Shown in pieces: positions 15,872 to 23,586 of a DNA stretch of 34,789 nt (positions within the stretch are counted from its first letter, which is position 1; every line of letters begins with the position of its first letter). A program made the position numbers and the translations under genes. The stretch is taken from the NCBI RefSeq assembly GCF_900101045.1, contig NZ_FNFN01000018.1:1-34789 (forward strand). The letters run 5' to 3'. The notes under the pieces are model-generated. The model had not been told where the DNA came from, did not search any database, and worked only from the letters and a program-made list of their open reading frames with translations. This DNA comes from Nocardioides sp. YR527. Its GTDB lineage: Bacteria; Actinomycetota; Actinomycetes; Propionibacteriales; Nocardioidaceae.

Positions 15872-16536
15872 TGGACCCGTCCACCCCGCAGCCTCTGCGC
15901 GAGGTGGTCGCCCGCGAGATCCGTCGCAAGATCATGGCCGGCGAGCTCGCGCCCGGCGACCGGCTGCGCGAGCAGGCGCTCGCCACGGAGTACGGGGTCT
16001 CCCGCGTCCCGGCGCGGGAGGCGCTGCACGTGCTGGCCCAGGAGGGGTTCGTCGACACCGTGCCGCGGCGCGGCGCGACGGTCGCCTTCCCCTCGGCGCA
16101 GAAGACCCGGCAGCTCATGGTGATCCGGGAGAACCTCGAGGTCCTGGCCGCCGGGCTCGCGGCCCGTCGGCACGGCGGCGACCAGGGCGAGGAGCTCACC
16201 GAGGTGCTCGAGCTCGGCACCAGCGCGACCGCCGCCGGTGACTATGCCGCCCTGCCGGAGCTGATCGCGCGCTTCCACGACGCGATCGGGATCGCCTCGG
16301 GCAACGACGAGCTCGCCAAGATGACCCGGTCGCTGCGTATGCAGGTGCGCTGGGTCTTCGAGATGCAGCTCGAGGAGCGCTCGGGCCAGTCCTGGAAGCA
16401 CCACCAGGAGATCGCCGAGGCGGTCCTGGCCGGGGACCAGGAGCGGGCCGAGTCCTCGATGCGCGCCGATGTCACCCGTGACGCGGACCTGCTCGTCGAC
16501 CTGCTGGTGGCTCGCGCGGAGCGCCAGCGACCCTGA
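15871..16536 (+). CDS. GntR-family regulator with FCD domain
   Basis: A 221-residue repressor of the FadR subfamily. The winged helix occupies about residues 8-75 (VVAREIRRKIMAGELAPGDR, then LATEYGVSRVPAREALHVLA). The all-helical FCD ligand domain follows, with metal-type ligands in FHDAIGIASGN and HHQEIAEAVLAGD. Its start overlaps the permease stop. Two GTATAC-centred palindromes lie just downstream, in the promoter of the ABC/amidohydrolase operon, and match the usual operator type of FCD regulators. It likely senses the imported compound or its product. Confidence 0.9.
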   Translation: MDPSTPQPLREVVAREIRRKIMAGELAPGDRLREQALATEYGVSRVPAREALHVLAQEGFVDTVPRRGATVAFPSAQKTRQLMVIRENLEVLAAGLAARRHGGDQGEELTEVLELGTSATAAGDYAALPELIARFHDAIGIASGNDELAKMTRSLRMQVRWVFEMQLEERSGQSWKHHQEIAEAVLAGDQERAESSMRADVTRDADLLVDLLVARAERQRP

Positions 16537-16543
16537 CCCCGGC

Positions 16544-16581
16544 GTAACCAGACCGGCCGTCGCCTGAAACGGGGACGAAAC
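16544..16581 (+). promoter_or_regulatory. Putative GlnR box upstream of ABC/amidohydrolase operon
   Basis: GTAAC (16544-16548), GAAAC (16566-16570) and GAAAC (16577-16581) fall on one 11-bp register; the fourth position (16555-16559, GGCCG) is degenerate. The known actinobacterial GlnR consensus is gTnAC-n6-GaAAC repeated with n6. Two positions match exactly and one with a single mismatch. It sits just upstream of a possible -10 (TATACA, 16595-16600). This suggests activation under nitrogen limitation. Confidence 0.55.
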
Positions 16582-16591
16582 CGCTCACTGT

Positions 16592-16622
16592 TTGTATACA
16601 AGAATGATCGAACGGTATACGG
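16592..16622 (+). promoter_or_regulatory. Twin GTATAC operators for the GntR regulator
   Basis: TTGTATACAA (16592-16601) is a perfect 10-bp palindrome and CGGTATACGG (16613-16622) shares its GTATAC core; the cores are 21 bp apart, two helical turns. They lie between the GntR gene and the operon it probably controls, and the first overlaps a candidate -10, which would give repression. Confidence 0.65.
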
Positions 16623-16630
16623 AGCCGCCC

Positions 16631-17377
16631 GTGCTGGTGGCCGGCAACAGCGTCACCAGGTCGTTCCCCAACGGCACCACCGCGCTCGCCGAGGCGAGCT
16701 TCGAGATCCGCGCCGGTGAGTTCGTCTCCTTCGTCGGGCCCTCGGGCTGCGGCAAGTCGACGATGCTCCGCATGGTCGCCGGTCTCGACATGCCCACCAG
16801 CGGCAGCGTCGAGCGCGGCGACGGCGAGGTCGGCTACGTCTTCCAGGACGCCACGCTGCTGCCGTGGCGCACGGCCCTGGGCAACGTGGTCCTCCCGCTG
16901 CGGCTGGCCGGGACCAAGAGGGCGGAGGCCGAGGAGCGGGCACGCGCGGCGCTCGAGGTCGTCGGGCTGGCTGCGTACGCGGACCATCGGCCGGCCCAGC
17001 TCTCGGGTGGGATGCGGATGCGGGTCTCGATCGCCCGCTCGCTGGTCCAGCGGCCGGAGCTGTTCCTCTTCGACGAGCCGTTCGGCGCCCTCGACGAGAT
17101 CACCCGCCAGGACCTCAACGGCCAGCTCGACACCCTGATGGCGACCGACCCGTTCACCGGGATCTTCGTGACCCACTCGGTCCCCGAGGCGGTCTTCCTC
17201 TCCGACCGGGTCCTGGTCTTCTCCTCCCAGCCGGGACGGATCGTCGCCGACCTCCGCATCGACCTGCCTCGGCCGCGCCCCGAGGGACTGCGCTTCAGCA
17301 GCGAGTACGCAGAGCTGTGCCGTCAGGTCTCCGACGCCCTCTCCGACGCCCACCAGAAGAAGGAGGCGGCCGCATGA
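16631..17377 (+). CDS. ABC transporter ATPase (TauB/SsuB-like)
   Basis: A 248-residue ATPase of the nitrate/sulfonate/taurine importer family. Walker A is GPSGCGKST (36-44), the Q-loop is GYVFQDATLLPWRTALGNV, the signature is LSGGMRMRVSIARSL, Walker B is LFLFDEPFGALDE and the H-loop IFVTHSVPEAVFLSDRV. The frame is open upstream through the GTATAC operators to a TTG at 16592. I prefer the GTG at 16631, preceded by GGAG at 16621-16624, which gives the normal N-terminus. Its stop overlaps the permease start (ATGA). It energises uptake of an unknown small compound. Confidence 0.9.
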   Translation: MLVAGNSVTRSFPNGTTALAEASFEIRAGEFVSFVGPSGCGKSTMLRMVAGLDMPTSGSVERGDGEVGYVFQDATLLPWRTALGNVVLPLRLAGTKRAEAEERARAALEVVGLAAYADHRPAQLSGGMRMRVSIARSLVQRPELFLFDEPFGALDEITRQDLNGQLDTLMATDPFTGIFVTHSVPEAVFLSDRVLVFSSQPGRIVADLRIDLPRPRPEGLRFSSEYAELCRQVSDALSDAHQKKEAAA

Positions 17378-18228
17378 CCGCGCTGCTCGAGACCCAGCCG
17401 GAGACCCGCCCGCTGACGAAGGTCCCGTTCCTGCGCTTCGACCCGGGCCACGGCAGCCGGACCGTACGCTGGGTCGCCCCCGTCCTCACCCTGGTGATCG
17501 TCCTTGGGGTCTGGACGCTGGTCAGCACCCAGCTCCTCTCCCCCACCCGCCAGTTCCTGCTGCCCTCGCCGTGGGAGGTGCTCGAGGCGGGCTTCCTGCA
17601 GGAAGCCGGCCGCACCGAGATCTTCACCGCGCTCTGGTCGACCACGAGGATCGCCCTGGTGGGTCTGGTGCTGGCGATGGCGATCGGCGTGTTCTTCGCG
17701 ATCGTGATGAGCCAGGCCCGCTGGGCGGAGGCGTCGTTCTACCCCTATGCCGTGATCCTGCAGACCATCCCGATCCTGGCGATGGTGCCGCTGCTCGGCT
17801 TCTGGTTCGGCTACGACTTCACCTCGCGGCTGGTCGTGTGCGTGCTGCACTCGCTGTTCCCGATCATCACCAACACGATGTTCGGCATCGCCTCGGTCGA
17901 CGACAACCTGCACGACCAGTTCTCGCTCTTCCGCGCCTCGCGCTGGCAGCGGCTCATCCACCTCCAGCTGCCCGCCGCGCTCCCCGCGGCCCTGGCCGGC
18001 TTCCGGATCTCGGCCGGGATGGCCGTGGTCGGCTCGATCATCGCCGACTTCTTCTTCCGGCAGGGACAGCCCGGCATCGGCCGGCTGATCGACACCTACC
18101 GGCAGAGCCTCGACACCGACCTGATGATGGCCGCCCTCGCCGCCTCCTCGCTCGTCGGCATCGTCCTGTTCCTGCTCTTCGGCGCCGTCCTGCGCACCGT
18201 CGAGGCCCACCGTTCACCTCGCCGCTGA
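17374..18228 (+). CDS. ABC transporter permease (TauC/SsuC-like)
   Basis: A 284-residue inner-membrane permease of the BPD-type TauC/SsuC family. About 30 soluble N-terminal residues precede the first membrane helix (WVAPVLTLVIVLGVWTLVST). Five further segments follow. The ATPase-docking loop reads FRASRWQRLIHLQLPAALPA. The segment QTIPILAMVPLLGFWFGYDF is characteristic. The ATG overlaps the ATPase stop. Members of this group import sulfonates, nitrate, pyrimidine precursors or hydantoins; the two amidohydrolases downstream favour a nitrogen heterocycle or amide. Confidence 0.92.
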   Translation: MTALLETQPETRPLTKVPFLRFDPGHGSRTVRWVAPVLTLVIVLGVWTLVSTQLLSPTRQFLLPSPWEVLEAGFLQEAGRTEIFTALWSTTRIALVGLVLAMAIGVFFAIVMSQARWAEASFYPYAVILQTIPILAMVPLLGFWFGYDFTSRLVVCVLHSLFPIITNTMFGIASVDDNLHDQFSLFRASRWQRLIHLQLPAALPAALAGFRISAGMAVVGSIIADFFFRQGQPGIGRLIDTYRQSLDTDLMMAALAASSLVGIVLFLLFGAVLRTVEAHRSPRR

Positions 18229-18251
18229 CCCCCACCCCTGGAGAGAACCCC

Positions 18252-19385
18252 ATGACGTACACCCGTTGGACCCGCATCACCGCCACCACCGCACTCGCCG
18301 CGCTCGCGCTCACCGGATGCGGTGGCAGCGAGGAGGCGATCGGCGACCCCGACGCCCCGGAGGGATCGCTCGCCGCCGTCTGCCCCTCGACCGTGGTCAT
18401 CCAGACCGACTGGTACGCCACCCCCGAGCGGTCCCCCGCCTACAACCTGATCGGCCCCGACGGCGAGATCGATGTCGACAAGGGCGCCTACGTCGGCGAG
18501 ATCGGTGACACCGGGGTCACCGCGGAGATCCGGCTCGGCGGGCCCTTCATCGGCGGCCAGCCGGTGACCGCGCAGCTGTACACCGACGACACCATCGACC
18601 TCGGCGTGGTCGCCACCGACATCGCGATCCGCGACTACGAGAAGTTCCCCACCCGTGGCGTGTTCACGATGATGCAGAAGTCGCCGTTCATGGTCATGTT
18701 CGACCCCGCGAAGTTCCCCGAGGTGAAGACCTGGGACGACCTCAAGGCCACCGGCGCGCCGGTCCTGCACGCCCAGGGCGTCAGCTGGGTCGACTACCTG
18801 GTGCACGAGGGCCTCGTCGACGAGAAGCAGCTCGACGGCTCCTTCGACGGCAGCCCGAGCCGGTTCGTCGCCGACGACGGGGCGCTGTTCCAGCAGGGCT
18901 ACGTCAGCAACGAGCCCTACCGCTGGGAGCACGACGTCGCCGAGTGGGCCAAGCCGACCGCCCACCTGACGCTCGACGACGCCGGCTACCAGGTCTACCA
19001 GCAGGCGTACGCGGTCCGGGCCGACGACGAGGAGACCCTGAGCCCGTGCCTGACCGAGCTGGTGCCGCTGCTGCAGCAGTCGGAGATCGACTACCTGAAG
19101 GACCCGAAACCGGTCAACGACACCCTGATCGAGATCGCCGACGCCATCAAGGACGGTCCCCCGATCACCCCGGGCGGCAACGAGAACTCGGTGAAGGTCC
19201 AGGTCGAGACGGGGCTCGTCGCGAACGGCCCGGACGGCGCCTACGGCAGCTTCGACGTCGCGCGCGTCGACAGCGTGATCGAGAAGATGACAGCCGTGCT
19301 CAAGGACGGCGGCAAGGAGGTCCCGGAGATCACCGGCGACGACCTGGTCACCAACGACTACATCGACCCCGAGATCAAGCGTTGA
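18252..19385 (+). CDS. ABC transporter substrate-binding lipoprotein
   Basis: A 377-residue periplasm-facing lipoprotein. A short signal peptide ends in the lipobox LALTGC, with the Cys at about residue 23, and a Gly/Ser/Glu linker follows. The mature domain (VVIQTDWYATPERSPAYNLI...) belongs to the NMT1/TauA-like class that goes with TauBC systems. GGAGAG at 18240-18245 precedes the ATG, 23 nt after the permease. It is the specificity component of the operon. Ligand unknown. The stop TGA overlaps the TTG start of the first amidohydrolase. Confidence 0.9.
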   Translation: MTYTRWTRITATTALAALALTGCGGSEEAIGDPDAPEGSLAAVCPSTVVIQTDWYATPERSPAYNLIGPDGEIDVDKGAYVGEIGDTGVTAEIRLGGPFIGGQPVTAQLYTDDTIDLGVVATDIAIRDYEKFPTRGVFTMMQKSPFMVMFDPAKFPEVKTWDDLKATGAPVLHAQGVSWVDYLVHEGLVDEKQLDGSFDGSPSRFVADDGALFQQGYVSNEPYRWEHDVAEWAKPTAHLTLDDAGYQVYQQAYAVRADDEETLSPCLTELVPLLQQSEIDYLKDPKPVNDTLIEIADAIKDGPPITPGGNENSVKVQVETGLVANGPDGAYGSFDVARVDSVIEKMTAVLKDGGKEVPEITGDDLVTNDYIDPEIKR

Positions 19386-20614
19386 CCACTCCTGTCGCGC
19401 GCATTCTCGGGGCCCGTACGTCCGCCGGCCTGGTCGATCTCGGGATCGACGGCGGAGTCGTCTCGACGCTCTCCGGCCCGTCCCCCATCGGGCCGGAGAC
19501 CGTCGTGGACGCCGACGGAGCGGTCGTGATGCCCGCCTTCGTGGACGCCCACGTCCACCTCGACAAGGCTCATCTGCTCGGCGCCGGTGGGCTCGAGCCC
19601 ACCGGCCCGGGCGTCGGCCCGGCGATCACGCTGATGCAGGAGGTGCGGCGTACGCAGCCCGCGGGGATCGTCGAGGTCGGCGCCCGGCAGGGTGTGGAGT
19701 CGCTGGTGCGCCACGGGGTCGTGGCCGCCCGGGCGCACGTCGAGGTCGACGCCGACATCCGGCTCGACATGCTCGACCTGCACATCGCGCTGCGCGAGGA
19801 GAACGCCGAGCGGATCGACCTGCAGCTCTCGGTCTTCCCGCAGAACGGGCTCTCCCGCGAGGTGACCGCGCTGATGAGCGCCGCGCTGCGGCACGGCGGT
19901 GGCGTCGTCGGCGGATGCCCCTACGTCGACGACGACCAGGAGGCCCACCTCGACGTCGTCTTCGGCCTGGCCGATCGGTTCGGTCTCCCGGTGGACCTGC
20001 ACCTCGACTTCGACGACGACCCCTCGGGATCGATGGTCGCGGCCGTCGCCGAGCGCACCCGCGCGCTCGGGATGCAGGGCCACGTCACCATCGGGCACGT
20101 CACCAAGCTGGCGGCGATGCCCGTGGACGAGCAGGAGGTGGCGTACGCCCTGATGGCGGAGGCCGGGATCTCGCTGGTCGTGATGCCGGCGACCGACCTC
20201 TACCTGGGTGGCTCCGGCGAGCCCGGCAGCCGCAGCCTGGCTCCTCTGGAGCGGGCGCATGCCGCCGGGGTGCGGGTCGCGGTCTCGAACAACAACCTGC
20301 ACAACGCCTTCTCCCCCTACGGCAACGGCAACCTGCTCCAGGCGGCCTGGACCGCGGGGCTCACCCGGCAGCTCGTCGGTGCTGAGATGCTGGACCTGCT
20401 CCTCGCCTCGATCACCGACCACCCGGCCGCGATCCTCGGGCGGGCCCCGCACGGCACCACGGCGGGCGATGTGGCCGACCTGGTGGTCCTGGACACCGAC
20501 GACCCCCGGCTCGTCGCGCTCCAGGTGCCCTCGGTCCTGGCCTCGCTCCGGTCGGGGACGCTCGTACATCGGCAACGCAGCATCCGTACACAGACCATGG
20601 AGGTCACCTCATGA
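19382..20614 (+). CDS. CodA-like amidohydrolase lacking the usual catalytic Asp
   Basis: A 410-residue TIM-barrel enzyme of the amidohydrolase superfamily, cytosine-deaminase-like branch. Metal ligands DAHVHLDKAH (H57, H59), the CodA-type FPQNG, DLHLDFDDD and GHVTKLA are present. At the end of strand 8, where CodA-type enzymes have Ser-Asp-Asn with the catalytic Asp, it reads VSNNNLHNAFSPYGNGNL: residue 303 is Asn. The Glu of CodA (HCDE) is replaced by Phe (HLDF). It may use a different mechanism, a different substrate, or be a non-catalytic partner. The TTG at 19382 overlaps the preceding stop, and GAG is the only ribosome-site trace; the start is moderately certain. The stop overlaps the next gene as ATGA. 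Confidence 0.85.
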   Translation: MTTPVARILGARTSAGLVDLGIDGGVVSTLSGPSPIGPETVVDADGAVVMPAFVDAHVHLDKAHLLGAGGLEPTGPGVGPAITLMQEVRRTQPAGIVEVGARQGVESLVRHGVVAARAHVEVDADIRLDMLDLHIALREENAERIDLQLSVFPQNGLSREVTALMSAALRHGGGVVGGCPYVDDDQEAHLDVVFGLADRFGLPVDLHLDFDDDPSGSMVAAVAERTRALGMQGHVTIGHVTKLAAMPVDEQEVAYALMAEAGISLVVMPATDLYLGGSGEPGSRSLAPLERAHAAGVRVAVSNNNLHNAFSPYGNGNLLQAAWTAGLTRQLVGAEMLDLLLASITDHPAAILGRAPHGTTAGDVADLVVLDTDDPRLVALQVPSVLASLRSGTLVHRQRSIRTQTMEVTS

Positions 20615-21801
20615 CCGGCAGCAGGACACTTCGCAACGCCACCTTGGCCGACGGCTCCCGGGTCGACGTCTCGGTGGCCGACGGGACGATCTCGGCGGTC
20701 TCGCAGCCGTCCTCCTCGGTCACCGAGGGCGACATGGATCTGGACGGTTCCCTCCTGCTCCCCGCCCTCGTCAACGGCCACGCCCACCTGGACAAGACCC
20801 TGATCGGCTCCGGCTGGCACCCGCACCGTCCCGGCACGACCGTCCGCGAGCGGGTGGCGGCCGAGCACACCCTGCGCGGCGAGGTCGGCGTGCCCGTGGT
20901 GGATCGAGCTCGTGCACTGGCCGAGCAGATGATCTCGTTCGGCACCGGGACGGTGCGTACGCATGTCGACATCGACCCCGAGGTCGGCCTCGCCGGTCTG
21001 GCAGCGGTCCTGGAGGTGCGCGAGGCGCTCCGCGACCGGCTGCGCGTCGAGATCGTCGCCTTCCCGCAGAGCGGGATCACCACCTCGCCCGGCACCGAGA
21101 AGCTCCTCGACGAGGCTCTGACCGCGGGCGCTGACCTCGTCGGCGGGCTCGACCCGGACGGCTTCGACGGCGACGCCGAGGCCCACCTCGACATCGTCTT
21201 CGGCCTCGCCACCCGGCACGGCGCCGGTGTCGACATCCACCTCCACGACCTGGGCGCTCCCGCTGTCCGTCAGTACGAGCTGATCGCGGAGCGGACCCGG
21301 GCCGAAGGGCTGGGCGGGCGGGTGAACGTGAGCCATGCGTACGGGCTCGGCTCGATCCCTCTCGAGGAGGCCCGCCGGGTCGGCGGGCTCTTCGCCGAGG
21401 CGGGCGTCTCGGTGCTGACCAACGGGCCGGCCGGGCCGATGCCGCCGGTGCTGGCGCTGCGTGAGGAGGGAGCCACCGTCTGGTCCGGCTCGGACAACAT
21501 CCAAGACGCCTGGTGGCCCTACGGCGACGGCGACATGCTCGCGATCGCCCGCCAGGTCGCCTACCAGTCCGGGTTCCGTACCGACGAGACCCTCGCCGTC
21601 GCCCTCGACCTCGTCACCGACGCGGCCGCGCGGGCGATGGGCCTCGACGCGTACGGCATCGTCGTCGGCGCGCCGGCGGACCTGCTGGTGCTCGACGTGC
21701 CGACGCCCGCCGCGGCCGTCGCGGCCGCTCCCACCTCGCGGACCGTCCTGCATGCCGGCGAGGTGGTCGCCACCCGCGTCGAGACCGTCACGCTGGGCTG
21801 A
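20611..21801 (+). CDS. CodA-like amidohydrolase/deaminase
   Basis: A 396-residue paralogue of the preceding protein with a complete-looking site: NGHAHLDKT (H57, H59), FPQSG, DIHLHDLG, SHAYGLG and GSDNIQDAWWPYGDGDML, with the strand-8 Asp at residue 295. The WPYGDGD context is very like bacterial cytosine deaminases and triazine hydrolases, but HLHD replaces CodA's HCDE, so simple cytosine deamination is not certain. Start overlaps the upstream gene (ATGA). Last gene of the operon, with its stop 1 nt from the convergent oxidoreductase. Two paralogues in tandem suggest a heteromer or two sequential hydrolyses of one imported compound. Confidence 0.9.
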   Translation: MTGSRTLRNATLADGSRVDVSVADGTISAVSQPSSSVTEGDMDLDGSLLLPALVNGHAHLDKTLIGSGWHPHRPGTTVRERVAAEHTLRGEVGVPVVDRARALAEQMISFGTGTVRTHVDIDPEVGLAGLAAVLEVREALRDRLRVEIVAFPQSGITTSPGTEKLLDEALTAGADLVGGLDPDGFDGDAEAHLDIVFGLATRHGAGVDIHLHDLGAPAVRQYELIAERTRAEGLGGRVNVSHAYGLGSIPLEEARRVGGLFAEAGVSVLTNGPAGPMPPVLALREEGATVWSGSDNIQDAWWPYGDGDMLAIARQVAYQSGFRTDETLAVALDLVTDAAARAMGLDAYGIVVGAPADLLVLDVPTPAAAVAAAPTSRTVLHAGEVVATRVETVTLG

Positions 21802-21812
21802 GTCAGCCCAGC
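21792..21812. terminator. Perfect palindrome at convergent operon ends
   Basis: GCTGGGCTGA (21792-21801), a central G (21802) and TCAGCCCAGC (21803-21812) form a 10+1+10 perfect inverted repeat containing the stop codons of both converging operons. Both proteins end Leu-Gly with identical codons. It may act as a bidirectional terminator; there are no T-runs. Confidence 0.5.
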
Positions 21813-22827
21813 ATCTCCTTGACGAGCGGCACGACCTGGGTGCCGTAGAGCTCGATCGAGCCCATCAGGTCCTCGTGGCGCACCTGACCCTGGTCGTACT
21901 TGAGGTCGAAGCGGTCGACACCGAGGATCTTGATGGTGCCGGCCAGCTTCCGGGCGACCGTCTCGGGCGAGCCGACGTAGAGGGACCCGCCCTCGATCTC
22001 GCGCTCGAAGTCACCGGGCGAGGGCGGCGGCCAGCCGCGCTCGCGGCCGATCTGGGTACGCATCGCCAGCCAGCCCTCGTAGACGGTCTCCCGGGCCTGC
22101 TCGTCGGTCTCGGCGACGAATCCGGGCGAGTGGACGGCGACGCGCTGCCGAGGCGTCCCGAACTCGTCCTGGGCCCGCTCGAAGAGGTCGATGTAGGGCG
22201 CGAACCGGTCGGCCGGACCGCCGATGATCGCCAGGAAGAGGCCGAAGCCGTGGCGGGCGGTGCGGACGACCGACTCCGGGCTCCCGCCGACGCCGACCCA
22301 GGCGGTCAGGCCGTTCTCGGTGCGCGGGAAGACCTCCTGGTCGGTGAGCGCAGCGCGGGTGCGACCCTCCCAGGTGACCTTCTCCTCCTTCAGCAGCGCG
22401 GCGAGCAGCTCGAGCCGCTCCTCGAAGAGCTCCTCGTAGTCGGCGAGGTCGAAGCCGAACAGCGGGAACGACTCGGTGAACGACCCGCGCCCGGCGACGA
22501 TCTCGGCGCGGCCGTTCGAGACCGCGTCGAGGGTGGCGAACCGCTCGAAGACCCGCACCGGGTCATCAGAGCTGAGCAGGTCACCGCAGAGCCGAGCCGG
22601 AGCCTCTCGGTGCGGGAGGCGACCGCGGCGAGCACCATCTCCGGGCTGGAGACGGCGAAGTCGCGGCGGTGATGCTCGCCGACCCCGAAGAAGTCGAGCC
22701 CGACCTGGTCGGCGAGCACGCCCTCCTCGACGATGTTCCGGATCACCTGCGCGTGGTGCTGCGGCTTGCCCTCGGCGTCGCGGGTGACCCCGCCGAAGGT
22801 GTCCAGTCCGAACTCGATGTCAGTCAT
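21803..22827 (-). pseudogene. LLM-class flavin-dependent oxidoreductase, frameshifted
   Basis: A luciferase-like monooxygenase family gene (F420- or FMN-dependent TIM barrel), broken into two frames. The N-terminal part (MTDIEFGLDTFGGVTRDAEG; DFFGVGEHHRRDFAVSSPEM) ends normally at TERLRLGSAVT, then shifts. The C-terminal part continues from about 22577 as LSSDDPVRVFERFATLDAVS and runs to a normal end (ELYGTQVVPLVKEMLG). Inserting one C after 22578 on the plus strand would restore AVTVLSSDDPV, so a single-base deletion is the simplest explanation. Rejoined length is about 341 aa, normal for the family. It follows ureD by 12 nt in the same direction, at the tail of the urea operon. A sequencing error cannot be excluded. 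Confidence 0.85.
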
Positions 22828-22839
22828 GCCGTTGAAACA

Positions 22840-23586
22840 TCAACCAGTGGTGGCGCATTCCCACGGCTCTGTCGGGACCTCGTGGGTCTCGTCGGCCAGG
22901 TGGCGCCACAGGGTGCCGCCGCGCTCGAGGTCGAGCCGGCCCTCCGGGCAGACGTCGGGCGGTACGTCTCGCCCGAACGAGGTGACCGACGCCAGCACCC
23001 GGTGCGAGCCGAGGAGCCCGGGCGCCAGGGAGCTCGCGTCCAGGTCGAGCGACTCGACCAGGAGCGGCCGGCCGTCGTGCTCGTGGGCCGCCCAGGTGGT
23101 CCTCACCCGGCCGGGCCGCTCCCCGTGGCGGCCGAGGACGAGGGTCTCGCGGAGGGCGAGCCTGGCGCCGGGGCCGAGCGTGACCCGGGTGTCGCGGGTG
23201 ACGTCGGCGCCGGCGGAGACGACGAAGGGCTCGCCGGCCCAGACCAGGGTGGCGTTCGTGGCGAGGGTGATCGCGACCGACCAGGACGCGTGGCCGCCAT
23301 CCATGTCGTAGGCGACCGTCCCGGCAGGCTCTACCAGGGTCAGGCTCGCACCCTCCCCCACCTCGACCTCGACCGTGACGTCGTCGCCGGCCAGGAGCAT
23401 CGCGCCGTCGGGGACCAGCGAGATCCGCGCCGAGCGGGCGTCGCTGGCGAGCAGCATCGGCCGCAGGGCCGGCGCCGTGGCCGGGCCGGTCATGTCGGTC
23501 TCCACACGCACCCGTGTGCCGTCGACGGCGCCGATCCGCACCCGGGTCAGGGACCCGCTGGCCAGCTCAGGCGTGCTGGTGGTCAT
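22840..23586 (-). CDS. ureD: Urease accessory protein UreD
   Basis: A 248-residue urease accessory protein. UreD binds apo-urease and, with UreF and UreG, opens the active site for nickel delivery. Family features are the beta-rich fold with LLAGDDVTVEVEVGEGASLT, LVEPAGTV, WAGEPFVVSAGADVT and LGRHGERPGR. The ATG at 23586 starts 20 nt inside the 3' end of ureG; no good ribosome site is seen, so translational coupling is likely. Last accessory gene of the operon, 12 nt before the broken oxidoreductase gene. Confidence 0.9.
   Translation of the reverse strand: MTTSTPELASGSLTRVRIGAVDGTRVRVETDMTGPATAPALRPMLLASDARSARISLVPDGAMLLAGDDVTVEVEVGEGASLTLVEPAGTVAYDMDGGHASWSVAITLATNATLVWAGEPFVVSAGADVTRDTRVTLGPGARLALRETLVLGRHGERPGRVRTTWAAHEHDGRPLLVESLDLDASSLAPGLLGSHRVLASVTSFGRDVPPDVCPEGRLDLERGGTLWRHLADETHEVPTEPWECATTG

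Noticed and set aside
16592..16630. Upstream TTG (16592) or ATG (16604) start for the TauB-like ATPase
   Set aside because: Both lie inside the GTATAC operators and lack a ribosome site; the GTG at 16631 has GGAG at proper distance and gives a normal N-terminus.
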